A stretch of 64,000 nucleotides of DNA from Photobacterium sp. CCB-ST2H9 (GCF_023151555.2 NZ_CP100425.1:2108001-2172000), one strand, 5' to 3'; shown: positions 8,371-17,895, counted from the first letter of the stretch. Notes: generated by a model from the letters alone, not told the origin. Made by a program: numbers and translations.

Positions 8371-9036
8371 TTGAACACGGTCTATATTCTGCCCCGACAT
8401 CCCAAACCCGGTGCTTACCTGATCTGGCTGAGCCTGCTGGCCATCCTGGGTCTGGGCGTGACCGTCTTTCTTTTTCCCGACATCAATGGCGCTGCAGTTG
8501 CCCTCCTCCTGTTCGGGCTGCTCTGCCTGCTGGGGATTGGCATCCGGCTGAACCGGCAGCCACCTGTGGGTTTCACGCTCACTTTCATGCATCTTCAGTA
8601 TCACAGTCCGCAGGGGGGATGGATCACCAAATGGCAGGATGTGGCTGAGATTGGCCGTGCTTCTGTCGGCTACGAGGGCTGGTATCAGCCTTTACCCTGG
8701 ATTGGCGTGCGGCTGAAGCATTACGATGACTTTCTGGACAGTATCTGTCCCCGCATCGCCAGCCAGATTCTGATGGAACAGCGCGGGCTGCTGATCATGG
8801 CTTACAAGCGTGCAGACAGTCCACCCCATGAAATTGAAGACATGCTGTTCGATGATAAACACTTTGTGGGCGAAAACGGGAAAGTAAACAAAGGGTTGCT
8901 TGCCATGCTGGCAAACCGGATGCGTTACAACCGTGAACTGATGGGGTTTGATTTCTTTATTTCGGAAGATTTACTCGACAGACCAGCCGATGATTTCATC
9001 GGGCTGGCCCGTCGTTTTCTGGCGCAGTCCAGATAG
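8371..9036 (+). CDS. DUF2982 family membrane protein
   Basis: About 221 residues. TTG at 8371 is preferred because CGGAG lies five bases upstream; the frame opens earlier, at 8350. Two adjacent hydrophobic segments (about residues 14-34 and 40-58) form a membrane hairpin, followed by a cytoplasmic region with the conserved GGWITKWQDVAEIG, YEGWYQPLPWIGVRLK and a long C-terminal helix region ending ADDFIGLARRFL. DUF2982 proteins are found mainly in Vibrionaceae and relatives; their role is unknown. It is convergent with ycbL. Confidence 0.8.
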   Translation: MNTVYILPRHPKPGAYLIWLSLLAILGLGVTVFLFPDINGAAVALLLFGLLCLLGIGIRLNRQPPVGFTLTFMHLQYHSPQGGWITKWQDVAEIGRASVGYEGWYQPLPWIGVRLKHYDDFLDSICPRIASQILMEQRGLLIMAYKRADSPPHEIEDMLFDDKHFVGENGKVNKGLLAMLANRMRYNRELMGFDFFISEDLLDRPADDFIGLARRFLAQSR

Positions 9037-9041
9037 GCGAA

Positions 9042-9695
9042 TCAGTACAGTGGCATTTGATCCGCGACATGCGGATTGCTGGCACGTTCTTCACCGAAGG
9101 TAGACATCGGGCCGTGTCCGGGAATAAAACGGGTTTCATTCCCCAATGGCCACAGTTTGTTTTTGATTGAGGCAATCAGTGTTCTGTGGTCACCGCGGGG
9201 AAAATCTGTCCGGCCGATGCTGCCGTTAAATAACACATCACCGACAGCCGCGAGCTGTGCTTCCGTGCTGTGCAGAACCACGTGACCCGGCGTATGACCC
9301 GGCGTGTGGTACACGTCCAGTTTCTGTTGGCCGAAAGCAATACTGTCCCCTTCCGCCAGCCAGCGATCCGGCTGAAATTGCGTCACCGGCGGGAAACCGA
9401 ACATCTGACATTGCTGCAGGAGGGCATCAAGCCAGAATGCATCGTCCTGATGAGGTCCCCAGACCGGCACATCCAGCTGACGCGCCAGCGGCTCAGTCCC
9501 GCCGACATGATCCAGATGACCATGGGTCAGTACGATTTTTACAACCCGGATCCCTAATGCATCAATCCGTGCAGTGATACGCTCGATATCGCCGCCGGGA
9601 TCGACGACAACACCTTCCATCGTCTGATCACACCACAGAATGGAGCAATTCTGCTGGAAAGGGGTCACTGGCACGATTTCAAACTGCAGACTCAT
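9042..9695 (-). CDS. ycbL: MBL-fold hydrolase YcbL (type II glyoxalase II-like)
   Basis: A 217-residue cytoplasmic metallo-beta-lactamase-fold enzyme, aligning along its full length with E. coli and Salmonella YcbL. The metal site is visible: THGHLDHVGG near residue 58, HTPGHTPGH near 132, GDVLF near 152 and FIPGHGP near 193. Salmonella YcbL shows weak S-lactoylglutathione hydrolase activity. AGGACA precedes the ATG. It is the last gene of ldtD-mepK-ycbL, although 90 bases separate it from mepK. Confidence 0.93.
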   Translation of the reverse strand: MSLQFEIVPVTPFQQNCSILWCDQTMEGVVVDPGGDIERITARIDALGIRVVKIVLTHGHLDHVGGTEPLARQLDVPVWGPHQDDAFWLDALLQQCQMFGFPPVTQFQPDRWLAEGDSIAFGQQKLDVYHTPGHTPGHVVLHSTEAQLAAVGDVLFNGSIGRTDFPRGDHRTLIASIKNKLWPLGNETRFIPGHGPMSTFGEERASNPHVADQMPLY

Positions 9696-9785
9696 AAACT
9701 TGTCCTAACTGTTCCAAAACGGCGTCAGCATAACACACTTCATCCGATCCCGGATGCCACACAATGCAAGCGATTTCAGTCTGAT

Positions 9786-10337
9786 TTACCAGCGACGGAC
9801 CGGACCGGTATCAATATGGACAAAACCACTGCGGGGATAATAGCCCACCCCACCCAGTTTCAGATCCAGGGCCACACTGCGCACTCGGGACAGTGAAACC
9901 CCTTCAAGGTTAAAATCGATCGCCTGACCGGTCATGTGGTAGCTTTTCTTCGCTACACCTTTGGTCGTGTTTCGCAGCATCTGGTTGGTTTTGGCAGAGC
10001 GGTAGCCAGAGATAATCCGAACCTGGCCATTGTGTCCCAGTTCTTCCCGAATCTGAGAAAGTGCATCGAACAGACGTCGATCCATCGGAGCGATTTCATT
10101 CTGACGGTAATCACGGCAGATATGATTCAGGCGTTTCAGTTCACGGTCGAGGTAGAACTTCCCGTCAAAGTAGCGGGTTTCCACTTCTTCCTTGGTGTGA
10201 ATGTTGCAAAGATACAGCTCTCGGGGGCTCTTGGCCCGGTATGGGCTTGCCACAGCAATCTGAGGCAACGCCAGGGCGCCTAAGGTCAGCCCGCTCGCGA
10301 TCAGGAACTGACGACGCTTATTATCTACTTCTGACAT
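9786..10337 (-). CDS. mepK: Murein DD/LD-endopeptidase MepK (YcbK, DUF882, M15-like)
   Basis: About 183 residues from ATG at 10337; the longer frame relies on a TTG. A Tat signal is visible (NKRRQFLIASGLTLGALALP, with the twin arginine at about residues 8-9). The mature domain has the M15/DUF882 zinc motifs: SGYRSAKTN, SYHMTGQAIDF and GFVHIDTGPVRRW. E. coli MepK cleaves 3-3 crosslinks in peptidoglycan, the bonds made by L,D-transpeptidases such as the adjacent LdtD, so the pair makes and removes the same bond. Export folded through Tat fits a metal-loaded enzyme. Confidence 0.93.
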   Translation of the reverse strand: MSEVDNKRRQFLIASGLTLGALALPQIAVASPYRAKSPRELYLCNIHTKEEVETRYFDGKFYLDRELKRLNHICRDYRQNEIAPMDRRLFDALSQIREELGHNGQVRIISGYRSAKTNQMLRNTTKGVAKKSYHMTGQAIDFNLEGVSLSRVRSVALDLKLGGVGYYPRSGFVHIDTGPVRRW

Positions 10338-10497
10338 CCTGAAAAAACTCAACTGGAAAACACAAACAAAAAACAGGCGCGCAAGCCCGTAAACGACAGC
10401 AAGATAGCCGTGTGTTTTCTTTGAGTCAACGCACAGATGTCAAAAAAACAGACATTGAAAAGACGTAATTTTGACTACCTATTGACGAATAAGGAAT

Positions 10498-12294
10498 TTA
10501 GTTTTTGTAAACGGATGCAAGTTTTTCTGAGTCTGGTGAATTTTTGCTCTGGTCATCATAACGGTAAACATCATCCCGGTAGTTCACCAGCCCCTGCTCA
10601 TCCACCCAGGCCGTCTGATAGATAAGGTGAACTTCAATTCGGGGTTTCACACCAATCGTTCTGGTCGATTGTCTGCCCGCAAGCTGCGCAAACCGTTCTT
10701 CCGAGACACCGGCATAGGTCAGCAGCATTTTGGCAAGTTCGTCGGCGCCCTGGACACGGATGCAACCTGAGCTGAATGCCCGGACATCTTTATTGAACAG
10801 GTTTTTAGACGGCGTATCGTGCAGATAGATCGACTTGTTATTGGGGATATTGAACTTGAAACGTCCCAGCGCATTGTGCGCACCGGGTTGCTGGCGCAAG
10901 CGGTACGGGAAGTTTTTGGCGGAGACATAACGCCAGTTAATGCTGCTGATTGGAATCTTCTCGTTACTGTTCCAGCCACGCAGCACATCATAGTGATGAC
11001 GGTACAGATAACCCTCGTCGTAACGGACTTTGGGGAGTATGTCCTTCCTCAGAATGGAATTGGGTACATTCCAGTACGGATTAAAGACCACGGAAGCGAT
11101 GCGTGAACTCATCACAGGAGTCGGCCGTTTGGGCTGACCGACAATCACTCTGGCATCAAAGACCTGCTGATTATCCAACCGCAGTTTCAGCGCAAATCCC
11201 GGAATATTCACCACCAGCTGGGACGGAAAATCGGACATCCACGCTCTGCTGCGTTGTGCATTGATTGCCAGCAGACGAATACGCTGTTGAGGTGTCACAA
11301 CCAGCCAGGCACTTGTCTGAGGGCCGATGGCACCGTCCGCTTTCAGACCGTGGCGCAGTTGAAAGTGTTTCACCGCCTGCACCAGATCCACGTTGTAATG
11401 CTTCTTGCCTGATGCCCTGAGCTGTTCGGCCTGATACGGGGTTAAATCTCCCAGACACTCCAGAATCGTAATCAGAGCATCGGGGTTCCTGAGCCGGGCA
11501 CCCAGCCGGATAATCCGCCGCTCACTGTAAACGGGCCAGGGCTGCTCAGCCAGACTTTCCATCCGGCGTATAGCCTGCATCAGCTGGTGATATTGTTTAC
11601 CGGCGGGCTTCAGAGACAGCACGAAAGCATTCAGCTGATCACGCTCGAGGATGCTCATCAGCGTGGTCATGGTCTGTTCAGACGGAGCAGGAATTTGGGG
11701 TGGGACCGTTTCACCAAACAGCCAGTGCGTGCGGCTGTCACGTACGTTTTCGATGAAACTCAGATAAGCCAGCAAAGTGTCTGTTGCCAGCAAATCGTAT
11801 TGCCGCCAGTCGTTTGTCTGTTTGAGGTGCCTGAGCTGACGTAGCCGGTGCTCAAAATCCGGACTGACCTGCGCTAGCGTGAGAAACCAGAGCTGCTTTT
11901 CAAACTCGGTGACCGTAAAGCTGTCCTGCCAGAGCGGGACATAACCCAGACCATGGTAGACCTGAGCCAGTTGCTCCCGGTACCGCAACCCGGGCAGCTG
12001 GCCGGAGACTTCGTTCACCCAGGCAAGCGACTTCTGGCGGACTTTCGCCAGTTCTGCGGCCTGAGCCTCAGCCTGAATCTGTTCCGGAGTGAGTGCTGGT
12101 TCTGCCTCAGCCGGCACGGCTGGAGGAATGGCAGGATCTGCAGACACTGCCTGCTCAGCAACGGAGGCTACCGTTGCCACAACCATACCATCAGCAGGCT
12201 CACCCGGATCTGTCTGCTGACTTTCCCGGGACTGCAGAGGGAGTGAAACGCTGCCCACGAGCAGAAGAAGCCCAAAACGACCTAGCCTCGTCAT
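10498..12294 (-). CDS. ldtD: L,D-transpeptidase LdtD (YcbB)
   Basis: A 598-residue periplasmic enzyme that forms 3-3 peptidoglycan crosslinks. It has an N-terminal signal peptide (residues 1-23), an Ala/Pro-rich stretch, a scaffold domain, a peptidoglycan-binding domain near 300-340 (AVKHFQLRHGLKADGAIG) and a YkuD catalytic domain near 365-560. The catalytic motif HDTPSKNLF...SSGCIRVQG supplies the nucleophile cysteine. The length is close to E. coli YcbB (615). It lies upstream of mepK and ycbL; in E. coli mukB would precede it, but here the DUF1513 gene does. Confidence 0.95.
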   Translation of the reverse strand: MTRLGRFGLLLLVGSVSLPLQSRESQQTDPGEPADGMVVATVASVAEQAVSADPAIPPAVPAEAEPALTPEQIQAEAQAAELAKVRQKSLAWVNEVSGQLPGLRYREQLAQVYHGLGYVPLWQDSFTVTEFEKQLWFLTLAQVSPDFEHRLRQLRHLKQTNDWRQYDLLATDTLLAYLSFIENVRDSRTHWLFGETVPPQIPAPSEQTMTTLMSILERDQLNAFVLSLKPAGKQYHQLMQAIRRMESLAEQPWPVYSERRIIRLGARLRNPDALITILECLGDLTPYQAEQLRASGKKHYNVDLVQAVKHFQLRHGLKADGAIGPQTSAWLVVTPQQRIRLLAINAQRSRAWMSDFPSQLVVNIPGFALKLRLDNQQVFDARVIVGQPKRPTPVMSSRIASVVFNPYWNVPNSILRKDILPKVRYDEGYLYRHHYDVLRGWNSNEKIPISSINWRYVSAKNFPYRLRQQPGAHNALGRFKFNIPNNKSIYLHDTPSKNLFNKDVRAFSSGCIRVQGADELAKMLLTYAGVSEERFAQLAGRQSTRTIGVKPRIEVHLIYQTAWVDEQGLVNYRDDVYRYDDQSKNSPDSEKLASVYKN

Positions 12295-12429
12295 GTGTGC
12301 TCTCCGATTCCGACATTATTATTATGGCAAAGCGAAACACTTACCGCCTGAAGCAAGCGGTAAGTCAAAACTGTTTCGTTCTGTTAATAAAAGTAGCGAG
12401 AAGTGCGGAGGGTCAGTTGTTTCAAAGTT

Positions 12430-13551
12430 TCAACTGAGCAGCAGATTCCAGTGGTTATCCCACATCACAGCAGACTGAGCAATCTGCCCGGCATTTTCAG
12501 GGCCACGGGTCAGGATCTTACCGGCCCCGGAGCCCACCACCCATTGTCCCTCGCTGACAGCGACACCGGATGCGTCCGTGAGCGGTCGCAAATCGACCAG
12601 CTCACCACTGGCTTCGTGCCAGATCCCGTAACAGTTTCCGCGTGGCGAGGTCGCCAGCAGATAACCGTCCAGACTGGCAATGCTGGCGATGTAGTGATTG
12701 AAATGCAGCCATTCCTCGTCTTCAGCCAGTAAGGGCCGGAGAGCCCCGCCACGACGGTGAAGATGAACCAGCGGCGCAGCCTGTTCTGGCAGGCCCCGGT
12801 ATTGTTGTCCGCAGGCAATTTCACCGGTATCCGTCACAGACAGATGCCGGATGCTGAGCCGCTTATCCGCCAGAACCGCTTTTTCCAGCACTTCCCCGGT
12901 TCGGATATCCAGATACACCAGCGCCGGTTGCATGGTCTCCAGATTCAGCGGTTCACGTCCATGGGTATGCACACCACCGACACCAACAGCCAGAGTATGA
13001 GCGTCAGCAAGCACCACCTCATGCGGTCCGATGCCAAACCCCGTGTATTCCGCGACTTTCTTTAAACCGGCTGAGGCATCGTAAACACCGATGACGCCCT
13101 CACTGGTTGCGCTGATCCCTTCAGTGGTAAACAGATAGCGGCCATCCGCCGAAAACGCCCCGTGGCCATAGTAATGCCGGCCTTGATCCGCGCGTCGCAG
13201 TGGTAATGCCACGCCGGTGTTGGGATTGAAAGCCTGCATATAGCTGCCAGGACGCCTTGCAAACGCAACCGCCAGCTCACCGCCCGGCTGAATGGCAACG
13301 CCATGCCCGCGCTCCGGCAAAGCAATCTGATGCAGCGGTCGGCCGTGCGTGTCAGCCACGACCACCGCAAACCGGCCGTCTGGTGTCCGGCTGCAGCCAA
13401 TAATGCGATCACCTTGTGCCACAGACAGACTTTCATCAGCTTCTGCTGAAACACAGGCCGACAGCACGCCAGCCGTCGGCAGCAGAATCGCCGTACCAAG
13501 CGCTTTTTTCAGAAGCGCACGTCGTGTTAAATCAGTCACCATCGGTTGCAT
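12430..13551 (-). CDS. DUF1513 family Tat-exported protein of the imelysin cluster
   Basis: A 373-residue predicted beta-propeller-like protein. A Tat signal lies near the start (TRRALLKKALGTAILLPTAG), and the following LSACVSA could be a lipobox. Repeated motifs of propeller type are visible (DGRFAVVVADTHGRP, DGRYLFTTEG, GIGPHEVVLADAHTLAVG). The start overlaps the end of the preceding imelysin gene by 20 bases, implying translational coupling. DUF1513 proteins commonly accompany imelysin and di-heme genes in predicted iron-acquisition clusters; the biochemical role is not established. Confidence 0.85.
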   Translation of the reverse strand: MQPMVTDLTRRALLKKALGTAILLPTAGVLSACVSAEADESLSVAQGDRIIGCSRTPDGRFAVVVADTHGRPLHQIALPERGHGVAIQPGGELAVAFARRPGSYMQAFNPNTGVALPLRRADQGRHYYGHGAFSADGRYLFTTEGISATSEGVIGVYDASAGLKKVAEYTGFGIGPHEVVLADAHTLAVGVGGVHTHGREPLNLETMQPALVYLDIRTGEVLEKAVLADKRLSIRHLSVTDTGEIACGQQYRGLPEQAAPLVHLHRRGGALRPLLAEDEEWLHFNHYIASIASLDGYLLATSPRGNCYGIWHEASGELVDLRPLTDASGVAVSEGQWVVGSGAGKILTRGPENAGQIAQSAVMWDNHWNLLLS

Positions 13552-14542
13552 TAAACCCTACTACAATTCCCAACGCCTGCGAGACTTCATCATGAAGCGT
13601 GAAACGGATGGACTCCAGATCATTGTAAAGACTGATCAGCTCACGATATCCGTCCTTTGATTTCAGCATCGCCCCCATACCCGGACTCTGTGGCCAGTCT
13701 GCCAGGACATTCCTGAATTTGTCCGTCAGCCGTTCAGCCATCGCTGTTTCGCCTTTCGCACGCAGCAATGCATCCAGACCATTGCCTTCGGCAAGGTACA
13801 GCGCCTGCATGGCTTGAACATTCGCCTTCAGGTTGGCCAGTGAGGTCTGAGAGCGCCACGATTCCGCCTGGTATGGACGCGGATGACCCGGTTTCCCCAT
13901 CGGCAGCGTCAGTTTCTTCATAGCAAAATCAAGCTGGTTTGTCAGGGCGCCTAAATATTCCCCCAACGCCAGTTGCGGCGTCATTGCCTGCCACGGGTTG
14001 TCCTTCCAGGCACGTTCCAGCGCGTCACCGCTTTGCATCAGCCGTTGGCCAATCGCTGTGGCAAGCTCACAGCCGTAAGGCTGGTTCAAACGCTCCGGGT
14101 TGCCATACAGCAGCCATTCCATCGCGCCGACACCCTGCACAGCCACGCTTTGATCCGCCAGTTCACGGGCAGTCCAGTTTTTCTGCTGTGCCAGCAACTG
14201 CTCCATTTTACGGCCCGTGATGTCTTTTTTGTCCGGCCAGAACTGAATCTGCCAGGACAGAGACAATGCCTCTTCACTGCCTTTTTCCCGCCCCTGCAAG
14301 ACCATCCAGTCCTGCATCAGCGTCTGCCATGCAAAGCGGCTGGCCTCAAGCGTCTCTTCTGAAGGTGAGGCACACATCGTTGTCACGGCACTTTCAAGCC
14401 CTTTAGAGGCGGCATAAACTGCAGCCGCCGCTTGCTGATGTTGCTGGTGAATCGCCGCTGTCACTGAGGCTTGTTTGTCGTTACACCCAGCCAGCCCGGA
14501 AAGGACTGGCAGCAGACTGAGCGCAATTATCGATTTTTTCAT
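13532..14542 (-). CDS. Imelysin-family lipoprotein
   Basis: A 336-residue protein with a lipoprotein signal (SLLPVLSGLAGCN, cysteine near residue 20). The helical imelysin domain includes WQTLMQDWMVLQG and a GxxxxE-type motif in GVGAMEWLLYG, where the first imelysin of the cluster has GYHAIEFLLWG. The usual histidine is therefore replaced (GAMEW), so it may not bind metal in the same way. AAGGACA precedes the ATG, ten bases from the di-heme gene. It probably acts in the periplasm with the other cluster products. Confidence 0.88.
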   Translation of the reverse strand: MKKSIIALSLLPVLSGLAGCNDKQASVTAAIHQQHQQAAAAVYAASKGLESAVTTMCASPSEETLEASRFAWQTLMQDWMVLQGREKGSEEALSLSWQIQFWPDKKDITGRKMEQLLAQQKNWTARELADQSVAVQGVGAMEWLLYGNPERLNQPYGCELATAIGQRLMQSGDALERAWKDNPWQAMTPQLALGEYLGALTNQLDFAMKKLTLPMGKPGHPRPYQAESWRSQTSLANLKANVQAMQALYLAEGNGLDALLRAKGETAMAERLTDKFRNVLADWPQSPGMGAMLKSKDGYRELISLYNDLESIRFTLHDEVSQALGIVVGFNATDGD

Positions 14543-14552
14543 GCGATTGTCC

Positions 14553-15977
14553 TTACAGTGAGTGCAGGAAGGCCATCAGCGCTTCACGATCTTGTTTGTT
14601 CATTTGCAGAACCTGCGCACGGCTTCGCTCGGCTTCTCCGCCATGCCAGAGGACAGCTTCCATCATGTTCCGCGCACGGCCGTCATGCAGGAAATAAGTG
14701 TGACCGTTCACTTCTTCTGTGTAACCAATGCCCCACAGCGGTGCGGTACGCCATTCACGGCCATTCGCCAGGAACTCCTCCCGGTGATCCGCCAGTCCTT
14801 CGCCCATATCATGCAGCAGTAAGTCTGTATACGGATGAATGGTTTGCTCTGAAAGTGCAGGCAGGCTGTCTACTTTCGCAGTCTTCAGCTGACTCTGGTG
14901 GCAGGAACCACAACCACTCTCCGCAAACAGGTGCTCACCGCGCTGCACCTGAGGGTCGGCCAGATTGCGTCGGACCGGCACACCCAGATGGCGGGAATAA
15001 AACTCAACAAAGTTCAGAATCTTATCACTGACTTCCGGTTCGCCACCGTTTGGTAACGTCTGGCAGGCGGTTTGTCCGCTGGTGCAATTTTCAACCGGGA
15101 AGAGACTGCTGGTCAGCCCCATATCCCCGTTGAAAGCACCGGCATCCTGCTGTTTCAGGGTTGGCTGACCGGCTTTCCACCCAAAACGGCCTGCAACGGT
15201 CTGTTGTTTCTCAACATCCCAGACACGGTTCAACCGGCCGGAGACGCCTTGATCTTCTTTCAGCTGTGCTGCTGCCAGAGATTCCAGCGTCTGCTCAGGA
15301 ATCTGCTCCAGCAATCCCAGTCCGATCATCGGTGGTGCGACACGGGCAGACATCATGATATCCGGGTGCATCTCACCAAAATTTAAATCGGTGATGGCCA
15401 GCTTCGGCTTGCGCAGAGTCACCACTTCACCGTCAGCAAAAATCACCGGAACATCGGTGTAAATCACCTTCACCTGCCCTTCCGGTTTGGCATCCGGCAG
15501 TGCAAAGTCCTGAAGTTGTCCGCCGTAAACCGGATCAGGCACCACGCCATCCATAATCAGGGATTTCTTCTGTTCCGGGGTCATCGCCGGAATACTCAGG
15601 CGCACCAGCATAGACACACTGTTCTTGTCACCGGCTTCAGGCGGATGGCCGCGACCATCTTTAATGTGGCAATTCTGGCAGCCATTGGTGTTAAACAACG
15701 GCCCCAGACCGTCACGGGCATCCGTCGTCGCAGGCGCCTGAACCCATGGGTTTCTGAAAAAACTGTTGCCGACACTGAAATCCAGACGGTTCACCAACGG
15801 CAGGTTAGCCGCCGGCATTGAAAATGCGTTCGCGCCGGCCTTATTCACACTGGTCTCTCCACCTGATTTCATCAGGGCAGATTCAGTTGTTAAGGCATCA
15901 GCGGTCTGGGCAAAAGCCGGAAACGTCAGCGGCAGAGAAAGCACAGCAATCCTGGCTGCAAAAGTCCTCAAATTCAT
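14553..15977 (-). CDS. Di-heme oxidoreductase (DUF1111/thiol oxidoreductase-like), c-type cytochrome
   Basis: A 474-residue secreted cytochrome with a signal peptide (residues 1-23, ending FPAFAQT) and two CxxCH heme sites: CQNCH near residue 99 and CGSCH near 355, as in the DUF1111 di-heme family related to MauG/CcpA peroxidases. A further conserved region is HPYTDLLLHDMGEGL, with a C-terminal HDGRARNMMEAVLWHGGEAERSR. It sits between two imelysin genes; this order recurs in many marine bacteria. It may be a redox partner for iron handling in the periplasm, which is inference. Confidence 0.9.
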   Translation of the reverse strand: MNLRTFAARIAVLSLPLTFPAFAQTADALTTESALMKSGGETSVNKAGANAFSMPAANLPLVNRLDFSVGNSFFRNPWVQAPATTDARDGLGPLFNTNGCQNCHIKDGRGHPPEAGDKNSVSMLVRLSIPAMTPEQKKSLIMDGVVPDPVYGGQLQDFALPDAKPEGQVKVIYTDVPVIFADGEVVTLRKPKLAITDLNFGEMHPDIMMSARVAPPMIGLGLLEQIPEQTLESLAAAQLKEDQGVSGRLNRVWDVEKQQTVAGRFGWKAGQPTLKQQDAGAFNGDMGLTSSLFPVENCTSGQTACQTLPNGGEPEVSDKILNFVEFYSRHLGVPVRRNLADPQVQRGEHLFAESGCGSCHQSQLKTAKVDSLPALSEQTIHPYTDLLLHDMGEGLADHREEFLANGREWRTAPLWGIGYTEEVNGHTYFLHDGRARNMMEAVLWHGGEAERSRAQVLQMNKQDREALMAFLHSL

Positions 15978-16027
15978 TGTTGATACTCACATTTTTTCAT
16001 AGTTTTTCTGATGAACAATGACGACAA

Positions 16028-16047
16028 AAGGGCTCAACTGAGCCCTT
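16028..16047 (-). terminator. Hairpin between the first imelysin gene and the di-heme gene
   Basis: AAGGGCTCA and TGAGCCCTT flank a two-base centre, followed on the minus strand by TTTTG. It lies within the presumed transcript and may reduce read-through, so the first imelysin could be made in excess. Confidence 0.5.
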
Positions 16048-16081
16048 CTCTTTATTTATAATTTTTTGACGTCATCACGAA

Positions 16082-17332
16082 TTAAAACTGGTGATCCGCA
16101 GTATCCGGATTCAGGCTTGTGACACCCAGAATACCAGCGGCACGTTCAATTTCTGCCGTCTGTTTTACCAGTGCCATAATGGCGTCATTCACAAGCTTAT
16201 TCCCGGCTTTGTTGCCTGCTGCAATTAGCTGGTCAAAATGCTGGTTATTTTTCTCAGCTGATTCAACCAGGGCATAAACCTGTGCACGCGTCTGGTCAAA
16301 TTCAGCGTGGATGGCTTTCGCCGCTTTTGGATCTTTCTCAGCAACCAGGTCATGGATGCTCGGACCGGACAAGGTGCTGCCATCAACACGCTTGTAAGTA
16401 CCGGTGTAGATGTTGTAGATACCCTGCTCATCGTAGAAATGAGAATTATGGGTATTGTCTGAGAAGCAATCGTGCTCATCTTCAGTCGAGTTTGCTTCCA
16501 GCGCAACTTTCATCCGCTCACCGGCCAGTTCGCCCAGCGACAGAGATCCCATTCCGAACAGCATTTTGCGCAGACCGTTTTCCGGGCTGTCTGCCAAAAG
16601 CTCACTGCGGTAATTGCCTTTCTCTGTTGCCGACCATTGCTTGGTCATCCAGCCCAGATCCGTCAGCAGCAGCTGAGAAGCGGATTTCAGGTAAGTCCGG
16701 CGACGGTCACAATTGCCGTGAGTACAACCCTCACCGCTGATAAAGTCGGTGTAAGCACGTTCACCTGCACCCGCATTGGTGCCATTCAGATCCTGTCCCC
16801 ACAGCAGGAACTCAATTGCGTGGTATCCGGTTGCGACATTCGCTTCAGAACCACCAATTTCATTCATGTCTGCCAGCAGCTCCGGCGTAATTTGTGACGC
16901 ATTGATGGTCACATTGCCAACCTGAATCTGTTCATTTGCAATGATATTTGCCGTTGCGCCTTCATTACCCAGCTCATGATGGTAACCCTGTGCGACATAG
17001 TCGATCAGGCCTTCATCAAGTGGCCATGCGTTCAGCTGGCCTTCCCAGTCATCCACAACGGCGTTACCGAAACGGAAAACCTCAGATTGCTGATAAGGGA
17101 TACGCGCCAGTTTCCAGGCAGCTTTTGCCTCGGCCAGCGTCTTTTCAGATGGGTTTGCAATCAGAGCATCAATCGCCTGGTCCAGGTTGCGCGCTGTCGA
17201 TTGCGCATCGCTGAATACGTTAAAAGCAATATCTGCATAGTGTTGAACAACGTCTTGCTTGGTGGCCGCCTGTGCATGACCTGTCGCCAGCACTGAAGCT
17301 GCGAGTAAAGAAAGGGCAAACGTCTTTTTCAT
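16082..17332 (-). CDS. Imelysin-family protein (IrpA-like), first gene of cluster
   Basis: A 416-residue periplasmic or surface protein. The signal peptide ends near residue 22 (ATGHAQAATKQ). The imelysin domain shows the GYHAIEFLLWGQDLNGT motif (GxHxxE, the putative metal site) near residue 166 and paired four-helix bundles. Three cysteines (GCTHGNCD and HDCFSD) may form a disulfide. Relatives such as cyanobacterial IrpA are iron-regulated. The Fur-like box 50 bases upstream supports this. It should be the first gene of a four-gene unit down to DUF1513. Confidence 0.9.
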   Translation of the reverse strand: MKKTFALSLLAASVLATGHAQAATKQDVVQHYADIAFNVFSDAQSTARNLDQAIDALIANPSEKTLAEAKAAWKLARIPYQQSEVFRFGNAVVDDWEGQLNAWPLDEGLIDYVAQGYHHELGNEGATANIIANEQIQVGNVTINASQITPELLADMNEIGGSEANVATGYHAIEFLLWGQDLNGTNAGAGERAYTDFISGEGCTHGNCDRRRTYLKSASQLLLTDLGWMTKQWSATEKGNYRSELLADSPENGLRKMLFGMGSLSLGELAGERMKVALEANSTEDEHDCFSDNTHNSHFYDEQGIYNIYTGTYKRVDGSTLSGPSIHDLVAEKDPKAAKAIHAEFDQTRAQVYALVESAEKNNQHFDQLIAAGNKAGNKLVNDAIMALVKQTAEIERAAGILGVTSLNPDTADHQF

Positions 17333-17380
17333 TGTGACATGTCGTCCTTGATCAGTTTAAAAACAATTAAGGCTAAAATT

Positions 17381-17399
17381 GATAATCATTATTATTCAC
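17381..17399 (-). promoter_or_regulatory. Fur box upstream of the imelysin cluster
   Basis: GATAATCATTATTATTC reads on the other strand as AATAATAATGATTATC, matching 14 of 16 bases of the right part of the Fur consensus GATAATGATAATCATTATC. It lies about 50 bases upstream of the first imelysin ATG, where it would block the promoter. Iron repression by Fur is therefore likely, by inference from the site. Confidence 0.75.
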
Positions 17400-17895
17400 A
17401 TGAGCAACAATAACAAGTAACAGAAAGACACAATTTGAAAAATAACGCACAAAATTTGTACGAACAGAAATGTGCAACGATGCTTCGCTTAAGTTTTGTA
17501 CAACATAAAAATCTCATTTTCACGGCGGCCTTCCGACAGCTTATTCACCCGTACTCACATCAAAGAACCGTCACAATTTATCACTCACTGCCAGTCGCCT
17601 AAACTCAGTAAGAGGCTCCTTCCGGTTGTACAAAACAGCTGCGAAAGCGCTCATCGGCATCCAGAAGTACTAAACAAAGATGAAAAATCGAGCAAATCAT
17701 GGTTTTTACTGCGTTTTTTGATAGAAGGCTAAACAATTGGCATGCTAGAATTTCGCATCAGCGAAAGGGACCTGCCGGTTTACTCCAATCTCACGCAGCT
17801 GTTTACCCTAATATAAGAATCAATCATGCATTTGCCGCTTCAGCTTCTGTCTGAACTTTCAGGATGGACGAACGGCAGAAAGGTGGGAGAGCAAC
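17400..17895. promoter_or_regulatory. Long divergent spacer with three TTTGTAC sites
   Basis: No gene is seen. GTTTTGTACAAC at 17493-17504 and its exact reverse complement GTTGTACAAAAC at 17625-17636 form a 12-base inverted pair about 120 bases apart. Each holds the palindrome TTGTACAA. A third partial copy (AATTTGTACGAAC) lies near 17452. Spaced dyads of this kind fit a dimeric regulator that loops DNA or binds two sites; the adjacent MarR gene is a candidate. Confidence 0.5.

Noticed and set aside
13859..14362. Plus-strand open frames in the imelysin gene
   Set aside because: Shadows of the minus-strand coding sequence, with no start signals or domains.
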